Shown: in pieces, positions 35,372-44,911 of the stretch | Numbering within the stretch: position 1 is the stretch's first letter | Layout of the letters: the number at the start of each line of letters is the position of its first letter | Translations under genes and position numbers: made by a program | The notes under the pieces: generated by a model | What the model was told of the DNA's origin: nothing | Database searches by the model: none | What the model saw: only the letters and a program-made list of their open reading frames with translations | DNA from: Candidatus Electryonea clarkiae | GTDB lineage: Bacteria; Electryoneota; Electryoneia; Electryoneales; Electryoneaceae | Length of the DNA stretch: 64,000 nucleotides | Assembly (NCBI GenBank): GCA_030765455.1 | Contig: JAVCCM010000041.1 | Span: 1-64,000, forward strand | Direction of reading: 5' to 3'

Positions 35372-36381
35372 TGATTACTGCCACAGAATTGGCTAAGATC
35401 ATCGATGCAGAAGTGGTCGGTGATGGCAGTCTCGAGTTGCATGGAGTCGCAAAAATCGAGGAAGCTAAATCTGATGAGGTGGCATTTGTAGCAAACCGTA
35501 ACTACTTTAAATTTCTGGACACAACTGATGCCGGTGCTGTGATTGTTGGTGAGATACCGGATGTTGCCCGCTCGGTCTGCCTGGTTACCCAGGAACCTTA
35601 TATTGGATTCCTCAAGGCGCTACGATTATTTCATCCGGAACAGACAAGACCTTCACCAGGCATCCATTCCACAGTGACTATATCTCCCCAGGCGAGGGTT
35701 AGCGAAAATGTATCAATAGGCCCGTTATGTGTGATCGAGGAAGATGCCGAGATTGGTGAGGGGACAATTATACGTGCCCAGTGTTATATCGGTAATGGAG
35801 CGAAGATTGGTAATGATTGCCTGATATACAGTCATGTTACGATTAGAGAACAGTGCCGTATCGGTAACCACGTAATTTTGCAGGATGGAGTGGTAATTGG
35901 TTCTGACGGTTTCGGGTTTGCCCCACAGGATCAGGGCTATCTGAAAGTTCCGCAAGTAGGAATCGTTGTAATCGAAGACGATGTCGAGATCGGAGCCAAT
36001 ACAACGGTTGATCGTGCGACATTGGGTGAAACAAGGATCAGAAAAGGTGTGAAATTAGACAATCTTATACAGATAGCTCATAATGTAGAGATCGGTGAAA
36101 ATACAGTTATAGCTGCGCAAACAGGCATCGCCGGCAGCACAAAGTTAGGTAAAGGGATAATGCTTGGCGGACAGGTAGCAATTAACGGGCATATTAATAT
36201 CAGTGATGGCGTAATGGCTGCTGCACGATCAGGAATCAGCAAGGATCCGGGCGAGAAGACTATCGTAGGAGGAACACCGGCTCGTGAAATCGGAACCTGG
36301 AGAAGGATTGAGGCGTCGCTCTCAAGGCTTCCGGAATTGATTCGCCGTGTTAAGGCTTTAGAAAAGAAAATCGATAAATAA
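35368..36381 (+). CDS. lpxD: UDP-3-O-acylglucosamine N-acyltransferase
   Basis: A 337-residue LpxD, which adds the N-linked acyl chain in lipid A synthesis. An N-terminal uridine-binding domain (1-100) leads into a left-handed beta-helix of hexapeptide repeats (about 105-300) and a C-terminal helical part. The catalytic histidine is in [17 protein letters not shown]. The start overlaps the skp stop (ATGA); a second ATG follows at once. Confidence 0.97.
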   Translation: MMITATELAKIIDAEVVGDGSLELHGVAKIEEAKSDEVAFVANRNYFKFLDTTDAGAVIVGEIPDVARSVCLVTQEPYIGFLKALRLFHPEQTRPSPGIHSTVTISPQARVSENVSIGPLCVIEEDAEIGEGTIIRAQCYIGNGAKIGNDCLIYSHVTIREQCRIGNHVILQDGVVIGSDGFGFAPQDQGYLKVPQVGIVVIEDDVEIGANTTVDRATLGETRIRKGVKLDNLIQIAHNVEIGENTVIAAQTGIAGSTKLGKGIMLGGQVAINGHINISDGVMAAARSGISKDPGEKTIVGGTPAREIGTWRRIEASLSRLPELIRRVKALEKKIDK

Positions 36382-36400
36382 GTCTCAGGGAGAACCTGAA

Positions 36401-37795
36401 TTGTTAAAAAATCAAAGAACCATCAGCAAGAAAATTTCACTTGAAGGGATAGGTCTTCATACCGGCGTACATGTCAAGATGACATTTATGCCTGCTCCGG
36501 CTGGAAGCGGATTTGTATTTGAAAGAAATGATCTTGACGGAAATCCCCGAATAAAAGCGGAAATAGATAACGTAATTGATATTTCGCGTGGAACGACAAT
36601 CGGCGATAAGGAAGTTAAAATATATACGGTTGAACATGTTCTATCTGCGTTGGCGGGTCTTGAAATAGATAATTGTATAATTAGATTGAATAACGTTGAA
36701 CCTCCAGTAATAGACGGAGGTTCCAAGCCTTTTGTTGACGCTTTGCTTAAAGCTGGAATCGTTGAACAAGATTCTCCCAAAGAATATCTGAAGATCGAGA
36801 AAACCCTCATTTTTCATAACGAAGAAAAAGGAATTGATCTCGTTATTGTACCTTCAGATGAGTTTCGAATAACCTACATGGTTGATTACAAAAATCCTGC
36901 TCTGGGAACACAATATACCTCAATGTACAGTCTTGAAGAAGAATACGTCACTGAGTTTGCCGCCGCTCGTACCTTCTGTTTTCTTAGTGAAGTGGAGTAT
37001 TTGAAGGAGCAGGGATTAATCAAAGGTGGCAGCCTTGACAATGCTGTCGTAATTGTTGATCGCGAAATTGATTCCTCTGAATTTGAAAGGCTGCGTGACC
37101 TGTTCGGAGTGAAAGCAAAAGCAATTCTCGGAAAAACTGGTATTCTTGATGATCGTAAATTAAGATTTTACAATGAACCGGTTCGCCATAAAGTAGTCGA
37201 TCTGATTGGTGATCTTGCTCTGTTGGGAATGCCGATCAAGGGACATATCCTCGCAGCGAGAGCCGGTCATGAGGCTCATGTGGAAATTGTCCGGAAAATG
37301 AGGAAAATTTACGAAACCCAGCAGCTTACCAAAAAATATCAGGAAAAAGAATCAGCGAGTTATGTGTTTGATATATCGGCAATAAGTAAGTTTCTGCCTC
37401 ATCGTTATCCCTTCCTGTTAGTAGATCGAATTCTTGAACTTGTTCCCAATGAACGTGTAACCGGGATCAAGAATGTCACGATCAATGAACAGTTCTTTCA
37501 GGGGCATTTTCCTGATCATCCAATCATGCCGGGAGTTTTGATCGTTGAGGCAATGGGACAGGTTGGGGGTGTACTGTTGTTAAACACTGTGCCGGAGCCT
37601 GAGAAGCATCTCCTCTTTTTTACCGGTCTCAACAATGTGAAATGGCGAAGAGCGGTTATTCCTGGAGATCAGCTCTATATCCGGATAGAGTTGATCTATT
37701 TCCGGCGTGGAGTGTGCAAAATGAAAGGAACTGCCTACGTTGGCGATGAACTTGCAGCTTCGGCTGAAATGCAGGCAGTTGTAAGAGAAAGGTGA
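36401..37795 (+). CDS. lpxC-fabZ: Bifunctional LpxC-FabZ (UDP-3-O-acyl-GlcNAc deacetylase / hydroxyacyl-ACP dehydratase)
   Basis: A 464-residue fusion. The N-terminal LpxC part (1-305) does the committed deacetylation of lipid A synthesis; zinc ligands H79 (TVEHVLSAL), H263 and D267 (RHKVVDLIGD) and the catalytic H290 (RAGHEAHV) are present. The C-terminal FabZ hotdog domain (about 322-464) dehydrates hydroxyacyl-ACP, with FLPHRYPFLLVD, H369 (FFQGHFPDHP) and E383. This fusion is well known in FCB-group bacteria and lets one protein balance lipid A and fatty-acid flux. The start is TTG with AGGGAG 8 nt upstream. Confidence 0.97.
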   Translation: MLKNQRTISKKISLEGIGLHTGVHVKMTFMPAPAGSGFVFERNDLDGNPRIKAEIDNVIDISRGTTIGDKEVKIYTVEHVLSALAGLEIDNCIIRLNNVEPPVIDGGSKPFVDALLKAGIVEQDSPKEYLKIEKTLIFHNEEKGIDLVIVPSDEFRITYMVDYKNPALGTQYTSMYSLEEEYVTEFAAARTFCFLSEVEYLKEQGLIKGGSLDNAVVIVDREIDSSEFERLRDLFGVKAKAILGKTGILDDRKLRFYNEPVRHKVVDLIGDLALLGMPIKGHILAARAGHEAHVEIVRKMRKIYETQQLTKKYQEKESASYVFDISAISKFLPHRYPFLLVDRILELVPNERVTGIKNVTINEQFFQGHFPDHPIMPGVLIVEAMGQVGGVLLLNTVPEPEKHLLFFTGLNNVKWRRAVIPGDQLYIRIELIYFRRGVCKMKGTAYVGDELAASAEMQAVVRER

Positions 37796-37798
37796 TTT

Positions 37799-38575
37799 AT
37801 GACTGAAATTCATCCTCTTGCATGTGTAGATAAGAATGCTGAACTCGGTGAAAACGTTAAGGTTGAACCTTTCGCACTTATTGAAAGCGGGGCTGTACTT
37901 GGTGATGGATGTTCAGTCGGTTCAAATGCACTTGTCACCTCGTTTGCCAGGATAGGTGAAGAAGTAAAAATTCATAATGGTGCCGTGGTAGGAACCCAGC
38001 CCCAGGATTTGAAATTTGGAGGTGAGGATACAGTTCTCGAGGTCGGAGATAGAACTGTTATCAGGGAATTTGCATCACTTAACAGGGGCACCGTCGCGTA
38101 TGGAAAAACTACTATAGGTTCGGATTGTTTGATAATGGCGTATGCCCATATAGCTCACGACTGCATTATCGGCAACCATGTGATCCTTGCCAATTCAGTA
38201 AATATGGGCGGGCATGTGGTGATCGGCGACTTTGCGATTGTTGGAGGGATGGTTCCTATTCATCAATTTGTCAGGATAGGCGCTCATTCGATGATAGGCG
38301 GTGGATTCAGGGTGCCGAGTGATATTCCACCTTTTGTCACTGCTGCCGGTGATCCGCTTGGATACAAAGGGGTCAATTCAATCGGTCTAAAGCGAAGAGG
38401 TTATAAACCCGAGACGATAAAAGCTCTGCATGGTGCGTATAAGTTGATTTATCGTAGTGGTTTGAATATTTCTCAAGCCATAGAAAAAGTGAAAGAAGAA
38501 ATTGAGCAAATTCCTGAGGTTATCGTGATTATAGATTTTTTTGAATCGCGTGAAAATCGCGGTATTATGAAATGA
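37799..38575 (+). CDS. lpxA: UDP-GlcNAc O-acyltransferase
   Basis: A 258-residue acyl-ACP:UDP-GlcNAc acyltransferase, the first step of lipid A synthesis. The N-terminal 180 residues are hexapeptide repeats of a left-handed beta-helix with the catalytic histidine region AYAHIAHDCIIGNHVIL; the C-terminal helical domain contains GYKGVNSIGLKRRGYK. It follows lpxC-fabZ by 3 nt and its stop overlaps the next gene. Confidence 0.97.
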   Translation: MTEIHPLACVDKNAELGENVKVEPFALIESGAVLGDGCSVGSNALVTSFARIGEEVKIHNGAVVGTQPQDLKFGGEDTVLEVGDRTVIREFASLNRGTVAYGKTTIGSDCLIMAYAHIAHDCIIGNHVILANSVNMGGHVVIGDFAIVGGMVPIHQFVRIGAHSMIGGGFRVPSDIPPFVTAAGDPLGYKGVNSIGLKRRGYKPETIKALHGAYKLIYRSGLNISQAIEKVKEEIEQIPEVIVIIDFFESRENRGIMK

Positions 38576-39357
38576 ATCCTGGTATTATTTGTATCGGACC
38601 TGACGGACCAGGTGAAATGCAGATGCATCTGGATCGTCTCATGCTTGCTTCAACCCAGGAAGACCGCAGGACAAGAATACGGCTGTATCGTTTTAATCCA
38701 CCGGCGGTTTCTTTAGGTTATAATCAGAAAATCATTGAAATTGATAGCGAAAAAAGTAAATCGTTTGGATATGATGTAGTCAGGCGACCAACAGGTGGGA
38801 GAGCAGTACTACATAAAGGTGACCTGGTTTACAGTATTTCTGTCGCTGAAGATAATGTTGTTGAAGATGCTCCTTTGCATGTAGGAGTTTATAATCTTGT
38901 AAGTTATGCTTTAATTAATGGAATAAGAAAAGCCGGTATTAATGCAGGGGAAACAGAAGGCATAAAATCACCGCAGGGTCGTAATGGAGATATTCCCCGT
39001 TTATGTTTCAGCAGCGCAACGAGGCATGAAGTCCAGGTAGAGGGTAGAAAAGTAGTCGGCAGCGCTCAAAGAAGAGGGCAAAATGCTATTCTCCAGCATG
39101 GATCAATTTTGATTTCTGATGATCATCTTGATCTATCTGATTTATTAATTGGGATTGATGTCGAACGAAGTGAAAAAATTAAAACATTCTTGAAAAAAAG
39201 AACAATAAGTTTAAGTGAAGCAGGATATACAGGTACTTGTGAAGATTTAGCTGAAGTACTGGCAATTGAATTTGCGCAAGTTTTTAGTCCTGTCGAAAAG
39301 GTGGACAACGATACATTTAAAGAATCACTTTTAAAAGAGAAATTAGTTATCATTTAG
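38572..39357 (+). CDS. Lipoate-protein ligase A family protein
   Basis: A 261-residue BPL/LplA-fold enzyme. The adenylate-binding motif RRPTGGRAVLH and the catalytic-lysine region VEGRKVVGSAQRR, followed by ILQHGSILI, match lipoate ligases and octanoyl transferases of the LipM/LplA kind. It would attach lipoate or octanoate to E2 subunits or GcvH. Coupling to lpxA by ATGA is probably an operon accident. LplA versus LipM cannot be resolved from the motifs alone. Confidence 0.9.
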   Translation: MNPGIICIGPDGPGEMQMHLDRLMLASTQEDRRTRIRLYRFNPPAVSLGYNQKIIEIDSEKSKSFGYDVVRRPTGGRAVLHKGDLVYSISVAEDNVVEDAPLHVGVYNLVSYALINGIRKAGINAGETEGIKSPQGRNGDIPRLCFSSATRHEVQVEGRKVVGSAQRRGQNAILQHGSILISDDHLDLSDLLIGIDVERSEKIKTFLKKRTISLSEAGYTGTCEDLAEVLAIEFAQVFSPVEKVDNDTFKESLLKEKLVII

Positions 39358-39420
39358 TAATTCTTTATATATTGATCCATTTGCTGATTTGTTGATATTG
39401 TCTAAAAAAAGGGAGTAAAA

Positions 39421-40134
39421 ATGCGTGTAATTGCTAAAATTGTTGTCGTAATGTTCATGCTGGTAACGGCTTCTACTGTTTTTGCCGGTATTGGTATTCA
39501 TATCGGGATGGATATGGCTGCTGTTGAATCAAAAGATTATTCATTTGGATTTGATGGTGACTTGCCAAGTTATACCCCATCAACATTGGGAAGACAAGAA
39601 TCCGGCAGTCCTCTGAATATTGGAATCGATTATACAATTGGGATGATTCCGATGATTGATTTAGTGATCGGTTTTACCGGGGCTTTCTCAAATTATGATA
39701 TCAGTTATATACCTGCAACGGATACAAATACAGGTCTCCAGGCTGGGGATCCAATGGATGAAACGATTCCGTATGTTAGAGCAGGTTTTGAATTATCAGC
39801 TCTGTATGGAGTTTGGGGATTTCCGCCTATCGTCAAAGCTGTAAATGTCATGGTTGGTGCTGGTGTCGGGTATCACCTGTTCAGTCCGGTTCTATCAGAA
39901 GAATTACTTACGGATAAAATCGAGTCAGCAGACGCAGAAATAGATCCCTTAGAATATGCTGATGAAATTGAGGGCAAAATCGGATTTCACCTTGTTGGTG
40001 GAGTAAAAATCAAACCGGCGGGTGTGCCGATTGGATTCCGTGTTTTAGGCAAATACTACATCATTAGCGGTCAGGATGAAGGCGCACCTGAGAATTTTAT
40101 GAACGTCAGCGCTGGAATTTATTTCGGTTTTTAG
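39421..40134 (+). CDS. Small outer-membrane beta-barrel-like protein
   Basis: A 237-residue protein with a signal peptide (ending STVFAG near residue 23) and alternating strands typical of an 8-stranded barrel, such as LNIGIDYTIGMIPMIDLVIGF-like turns, VNVMVGAGVGYHLF and GKIGFHLVGGVKI; the last strand ends in YFGF with the terminal phenylalanine used as an assembly signal. Function unknown. AAGGGAG precedes the ATG. A palindromic repeat follows the stop. Confidence 0.75.
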   Translation: MRVIAKIVVVMFMLVTASTVFAGIGIHIGMDMAAVESKDYSFGFDGDLPSYTPSTLGRQESGSPLNIGIDYTIGMIPMIDLVIGFTGAFSNYDISYIPATDTNTGLQAGDPMDETIPYVRAGFELSALYGVWGFPPIVKAVNVMVGAGVGYHLFSPVLSEELLTDKIESADAEIDPLEYADEIEGKIGFHLVGGVKIKPAGVPIGFRVLGKYYIISGQDEGAPENFMNVSAGIYFGF

Positions 40135-40179
40135 TATAGCTTATTGTCGTCTATAGCTTAGTTTATAAGGATGTTAAGA

Positions 40180-40208
40180 GTAGCTCCCTTTCGCCGAAAG
40201 GGAGCTAC
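40180..40208. repeat. Palindromic repeat GTAGCTCCCTTTCG type
   Basis: A perfect 14-bp palindrome around a single central C, GTAGCTCCCTTTCG-C-CGAAAGGGAGCTAC. The same element with one changed pair occurs twice at 58.5 kb, so it is a dispersed family; it may also act as a terminator for the barrel gene. Confidence 0.8.
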
Positions 40209-40365
40209 TTTGGACGGCTTCAAATATCAATCAGTGTAGAGTGTCCAAGTAAGACAACGGAGAGCTTTTTACGCTGACTCTGCTATCTTTTCAGGAAACC
40301 AAAGCTATTCGGTTGAGTATAATTAATGGTTTGAAAATTTAAATTATTAACCAAAGAAAACATTT

Positions 40366-41436
40366 ATGTTCATTACTTTTATTGCATTTGTAGTCGTGGT
40401 TGGAGTTGTTATCTTCATCCATGAATCAGGTCATTTTTTAGCTGCGCGGGCTGTAGGAGCGCGAGTGGAAGTCTTTTCCCTCGGTTTGCCGCCGCGTCTT
40501 GTCGGCATTAAACGGGGCGATACGGAATATCGCCTTGGATGGATACCCCTTGGCGGGTATGTCAAGATTGCCGGGATGATAGATGAATCAATGGATGATG
40601 AAGGAGTCACCGGTGCGCCAGATGAGTTTATGTCCAAGAGCTATCCCTCCAAGGTATTTATTCTAATAGCAGGCGTCCTGATGAACTTCCTCCTCGGATT
40701 CCTTATCTATGCATTCATTGTTTTTGTCGAAGGTGATATAAAAATCGATCCATCATCGTCGATAGGAAGCCTTGCAGAGGGCTATCCCGCTCAAGAGGCT
40801 GGAATGCTTTCCGGCGACAGGATAATCAGTATTAACAGTAAAGAGATCAGTACCTGGGAGGATTTAACAAAAATAATCCATAATCGTCCCGGAGAATCAC
40901 TATCTATAAGTTGGGTGCATGAAGCGGATACAGTTACCTCAGCAGTGGTTCCCCGAACTGAAACTCGTCAGTTTGAGGATGGTGAGCGTGAAATCGGTCT
41001 TATCGGGATTACTCAGAATATTACTTATGTGAAGGTGCCGCCTGCTCAGGCAATATCTAAAGGTGCAAAACTTACTGTAACTTATCTTCAGATGAGCGTG
41101 GAGACAGTGTCTAAGTTGGTCACAGGACGTGCTTCCATCAAAGAGGTTACTGGAATAGTGGGAATTGTTCAATATTCCGGTCAAACAGCACGAGCTGGAT
41201 GGGTTTCATTCCTCGGATTCATTGGCTTCATTAGCATAAGTATCGGTTTCTTCAATATACTTCCAATACCAATGCTCGATGGCGGACATATTGTAATGGC
41301 GACGATAGAGGTAATCATCCGCCGGAATCTCTCGACAAAGGTAAAATTAATAATTCAACAGGTTGGCCTGGCGTTAATCTTAGTTTTAATGGTTGTAGTG
41401 ACATATCATGACGTGCTGCGTATCTTCATCAAATAA
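40366..41436 (+). CDS. rseP: Site-2 protease RseP
   Basis: A 356-residue intramembrane zinc protease. The first membrane helix carries H19-E-x-x-H23 (FIHESGHFLA), and the third zinc ligand is D305 in PIPMLDGGHIV. One PDZ domain (about 115-200) lies in the periplasm; Escherichia coli RseP has two. It cleaves anti-sigma factors and remnant signal peptides. Its position next to bamA and lpx genes is the common one. The last 29 nt overlap the next gene. Confidence 0.95.
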   Translation: MFITFIAFVVVVGVVIFIHESGHFLAARAVGARVEVFSLGLPPRLVGIKRGDTEYRLGWIPLGGYVKIAGMIDESMDDEGVTGAPDEFMSKSYPSKVFILIAGVLMNFLLGFLIYAFIVFVEGDIKIDPSSSIGSLAEGYPAQEAGMLSGDRIISINSKEISTWEDLTKIIHNRPGESLSISWVHEADTVTSAVVPRTETRQFEDGEREIGLIGITQNITYVKVPPAQAISKGAKLTVTYLQMSVETVSKLVTGRASIKEVTGIVGIVQYSGQTARAGWVSFLGFIGFISISIGFFNILPIPMLDGGHIVMATIEVIIRRNLSTKVKLIIQQVGLALILVLMVVVTYHDVLRIFIK

Positions 41437-42826
41437 ATTTCATTTCGGGATATCTTTTCTTCTTCTGGCACTTATATTTTTAATTGGATGTGCGGCAGGG
41501 GAGAGAGGTATGCCCAATCCCAGTCATCCAAAAAAAAGAAGTACTCTTCAATCGCCGTCTTCTCTGAAAACAATCGATCATGTGATTCTTGGGGCGTTAT
41601 TCGAGACCCAGGAAGACTACATTCGGGCAATTCACCAATATAATCAAGCGTTACTATATGACAGTACCAGTGCTTCACTGTATATATCAATTGCTGAGAA
41701 TTATCAGAAAGTCGGGGAACTGGAGAGCGCAAGACTTGTTTTAGAACGTGGCATCAGTCATAATGGTAATGACCGTGGGCTTCTAACTCAATCCGGTGAC
41801 TTACTTTTCATGATGGGAAGGTTTGATGAAGCGGCTGAGAGGTTTGAACATACAGTTGAAATATATCCAGATGATTATGAAGCATGGTACAGCCTCGGAT
41901 CACTCTATATCCGGATTGGAAAGCACCTCGATGCAGTTGAGTGTTATGATCGTGTGATGGAACTGAATGGTCCGGATATGGATATTCTCGTACGTCAGGC
42001 AACGGTTTTATCACTGGCGAAAGAGTATGAAAAAGCAATAAAAGCTTACGAACGGATGTATTATTTGCAGCCGAACGATGATTTGATACCATTCACGATC
42101 GGAGGACTGTACCTTGAATTGGGTGATAGTCTGCGAGCGGATTCAGCATTTAAAATGGCTACAGAATTAAATCCCACCATACAACGTTACTGGGATCTGC
42201 GTATCAGGTTATCTGTAATTTTGAGGGACACGGCAAAAACAATCAACCTTATCGATGAAGCACTGAATAATAACCCGGAAAGCACTGAATTACTTTCACT
42301 GTCATCATCAGTATATTCACAATATGAACGGTTTGATGATGCCGAAACTTACCTTTTGCGGGCAGCAGATCTTGACAGCAATGATATCAGCCATCTGATA
42401 AACCTTGGCTTTTTGTACCATGAATTGAAACGTTGGGATGATGCTGAAAAGATTTACATTCGCGCACTTGCTGTCAATAATAATGATGCCCTGCTAAATA
42501 ATAATTATGCTTATATGTTAGCTGAGATTGGCGAGAAATATGATGTCGCTCTAAATCATGTGAATATAGCCCTGGATTCCGAACCGGATAATCCATCATT
42601 CCTGGATACAAAGGGTTGGCTGTTATATTTACTCGGAGATTATAGTGAAGCTATCATCTTCCTTGAGAAAGCGGCGTCTTCAACACCTGACAATCCGGAA
42701 ATATTAGATCATTTGGGTGAAGTATATTTCGCACTTGGCAGTAAAGAACGCGCAATTGTCATGTGGACACGTGCCATCGAACAAGGGGGAGATGAAGACG
42801 AAATCCGTCCTAAACTTGCACGGTAA
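41408..42826 (+). CDS. TPR-repeat lipoprotein
   Basis: A 472-residue exported protein. The signal peptide ends in a good lipobox (FLIGC, Cys near residue 28), followed by about ten tetratricopeptide repeats through to the end, for example AIHQYNQALLYDSTSASLY, AAERFEHTVEIYPDDYEAW, AIKAYERMYYLQPNDDLIP and AIIFLEKAASSTPDNPEIL. Likely anchored in a membrane as a scaffold. Starting at ATG 41408 makes it overlap rseP by 29 nt, suggesting co-translation. Confidence 0.82.
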   Translation: MTCCVSSSNKFHFGISFLLLALIFLIGCAAGERGMPNPSHPKKRSTLQSPSSLKTIDHVILGALFETQEDYIRAIHQYNQALLYDSTSASLYISIAENYQKVGELESARLVLERGISHNGNDRGLLTQSGDLLFMMGRFDEAAERFEHTVEIYPDDYEAWYSLGSLYIRIGKHLDAVECYDRVMELNGPDMDILVRQATVLSLAKEYEKAIKAYERMYYLQPNDDLIPFTIGGLYLELGDSLRADSAFKMATELNPTIQRYWDLRIRLSVILRDTAKTINLIDEALNNNPESTELLSLSSSVYSQYERFDDAETYLLRAADLDSNDISHLINLGFLYHELKRWDDAEKIYIRALAVNNNDALLNNNYAYMLAEIGEKYDVALNHVNIALDSEPDNPSFLDTKGWLLYLLGDYSEAIIFLEKAASSTPDNPEILDHLGEVYFALGSKERAIVMWTRAIEQGGDEDEIRPKLAR

Positions 42827-42911
42827 TAATTTTTTTCACTTTAATTATTTCGGTTTATTAATCAGAAATATTAAAGTGACTCTTTCTTCGCTCGCCTTAT
42901 TCTTAAGCTCT

Positions 42912-43742
42912 ATGTCTTTATTTACAAGCCTGAACACCTTTCCGGGAAACAACCATACAAAATCTATTATCATCCGGAATTTAAAATTTTCAGCGGTTAA
43001 CATAATTGCGATGCTGCTATTTTATGGTTGCTCGCAAAAATTGATCATCCCAAGTGATAAAATTACATCTGCCGAGGTAGCCGAGTCGATTATTATTAAT
43101 AATTACTCTAATATTGAACGGTTTCAAGCTGATTTTAGATTGAAGTATAAATCAGGGGCTTTGACCGGTAATCTGGATGGGACATACCAGCTTGAAATGC
43201 CGGACAAGTTTGCAGGGTCTGTAAATGGTCTCTTTGGCATTAAAATGGGTACACTTGTCGTAAATGCTGACCGTTATGAATTGGAAATGGGATTATTTGA
43301 TTTTTTTGAGGGAAATAAAGATTCTCTCGATATTGAGAGGCTGCTTGGTATATCTTTACCGATGAACGATCCCGTGTTTTTGTTTTCACCGGCAGCAATG
43401 CCGCCAAAGGACGACGCAATAATACTGGATTTCAGGATATCTGATGATGATTCATTGTGGATACTAGAGATTGTAGAAGACGACATTCTTCATCGATATT
43501 CAATCAATCAGCAGCTTGGAGCAGTTGTTGAGGAACGGTGGATGACTGCAAAGCGTATCACACTTTTAGAAAAGAAATATCGTGATTTTGATAGAAACAA
43601 AGATTTAATGATTCCAAGCGAGATGCATTTACGTTCTCCGGGGAAATTGGAAACAGATGTGACATTACAATTATCCTCTGTCAAGGTGAATCCGTTATGG
43701 ACGGAAAATCCATTTATTCTAAAAGCGAGTCAATTGCCATGA
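42912..43742 (+). CDS. LolA/LolB-like (DUF4292-type) lipoprotein
   Basis: About 276 residues. A hydrophobic segment ends in a lipobox-like FYGCSQK, and the mature part alternates strands (ERFQADFRLKYKSGALTGN, GTYQLEMPDKFAGSV, TLVVNADRYELEMG) in the manner of the LolA/LolB fold and the DUF4292 lipoproteins of FCB bacteria. A role in lipoprotein or glycolipid delivery is plausible but unproven. The start is uncertain: the frame stays open back to 42717 across the end of the preceding TPR gene; ATG at 42912 is the first that avoids it, yet a signal peptide would begin about 27 residues later. The stop overlaps the next ATG. Confidence 0.6.
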   Translation: MSLFTSLNTFPGNNHTKSIIIRNLKFSAVNIIAMLLFYGCSQKLIIPSDKITSAEVAESIIINNYSNIERFQADFRLKYKSGALTGNLDGTYQLEMPDKFAGSVNGLFGIKMGTLVVNADRYELEMGLFDFFEGNKDSLDIERLLGISLPMNDPVFLFSPAAMPPKDDAIILDFRISDDDSLWILEIVEDDILHRYSINQQLGAVVEERWMTAKRITLLEKKYRDFDRNKDLMIPSEMHLRSPGKLETDVTLQLSSVKVNPLWTENPFILKASQLP

Positions 43743-44668
43743 CCTCAAATCCTCTGTTAAGTATCGTAATACCGCTCTTTAATGAAGTGGATTCTCTACC
43801 TCATCTTAAAAAAGCAATAGATACCGTTCTCGAGCGGGAAAAAATCGATACTGAAATATTATTTGTTAATGATGGCAGTACAGATGGCAGCGATAAGACT
43901 ATTGACCGGTTCGCATCGGAAGACAGCCGGGTGAAGATTACCCATTTTCGAAGAAATCGGGGAAAAGCGGCTGCACTTGATACAGCCTTCCGTCTCGCAA
44001 AAGGCAAATATGTGATAACAATGGATGCAGATCTCCAGGATGAGCCGGAAGAAATTCCTAAGTTCATTGAAAAACTTGAAGAGGGATATGATCTTGTCAG
44101 TGGATGGAAGAAGAAGCGGCATGATCCATTATCCAAGACAATTCCATCAAAATTGTATAACACAGTCGCCCGGATTATTTCTGGAGTTAAACTGCATGAT
44201 TTTAATTGTGGCTTCAAAATCTACCGCCGAGAAGTCCTGGATACGATCCAGATATATGGAGAGCTTCATCGTTTTATTCCCATCCTGGTAGATGCACAAG
44301 GCTGGCGGGTAGGTGAACTCGAGGTCAAACATAATCCACGCCGGTGGGGAAAGACTAAATATGGTATTTCAAGGTTCCTAAAAGGTTTTTTGGATATGTT
44401 ATCTGTTACATATATAACCCGGTTTCAATCAAGTCCGATGTATCTTTTCGGAACAATCGGATTTATCGTCCTTCTCGCGGGCTCAATCGTTCTTGCTTAT
44501 CTTTCAGTCGGCTGGTTCATGGGCGTATCTATTAGTGGACGACCACTGTTTTTCCTCGGAATCTTAATGATAATTGTCGGGTTGCAGTTTTTCTCATTAG
44601 GTTTACTCGGCGAAATGATCAGCCACATGCGCAATGCTATAAGGCCACGCGATGATGAGGATGTCTGA
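43739..44668 (+). CDS. GT2 glycosyltransferase, DPM1/ArnC-like, membrane-bound
   Basis: A 309-residue family 2 glycosyltransferase. The GT-A domain shows LLSIVIPLFNEVDSL, FVNDGSTDGS, the DxD-type TMDADLQDEPEE, and the acceptor-side FNCGFKIYRRE; two membrane helices (about 230-290) end the protein. This layout is that of polyprenyl-phosphate glucosyl, mannosyl or aminoarabinosyl transferases that charge undecaprenyl phosphate with a sugar for use outside. The ATG at 43739 overlaps the lipoprotein stop (ATGA). Confidence 0.92.
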   Translation: MTSNPLLSIVIPLFNEVDSLPHLKKAIDTVLEREKIDTEILFVNDGSTDGSDKTIDRFASEDSRVKITHFRRNRGKAAALDTAFRLAKGKYVITMDADLQDEPEEIPKFIEKLEEGYDLVSGWKKKRHDPLSKTIPSKLYNTVARIISGVKLHDFNCGFKIYRREVLDTIQIYGELHRFIPILVDAQGWRVGELEVKHNPRRWGKTKYGISRFLKGFLDMLSVTYITRFQSSPMYLFGTIGFIVLLAGSIVLAYLSVGWFMGVSISGRPLFFLGILMIIVGLQFFSLGLLGEMISHMRNAIRPRDDEDV

Positions 44669-44700
44669 GGGTAAGAATTCACGATTTTGTGCAGTTTGGT

Positions 44701-44864
44701 GTCATTCCTGTTTTCGCAGGTTGTCCAACAATATCATTCTCGGACTTGATCCGGGAATCCACAAGATCGCAACTTGTTGTTATACCTGGATTCCTGCCTT
44801 CGCAGGAATGACATTCTGGGCTGATTGTTGCATTCTCGGACAGCCTGTTTTCGCAGGAATGACA
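44701..44864. repeat. Cluster of dispersed CCTGCCTTCGCAGGAATGACA repeats
   Basis: At least three copies or fragments: 44701-44720 (inverted), 44787-44813 (27 bp identical to 21299-21325) and 44844-44864. They fill the 243-nt gap between two glycosyltransferase genes; no gene inside. Confidence 0.8.
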
Positions 44865-44911
44865 TAGTGGGTTGATATAACTTTACATCTGCAAAGGTAT
44901 GGATATAGAAT

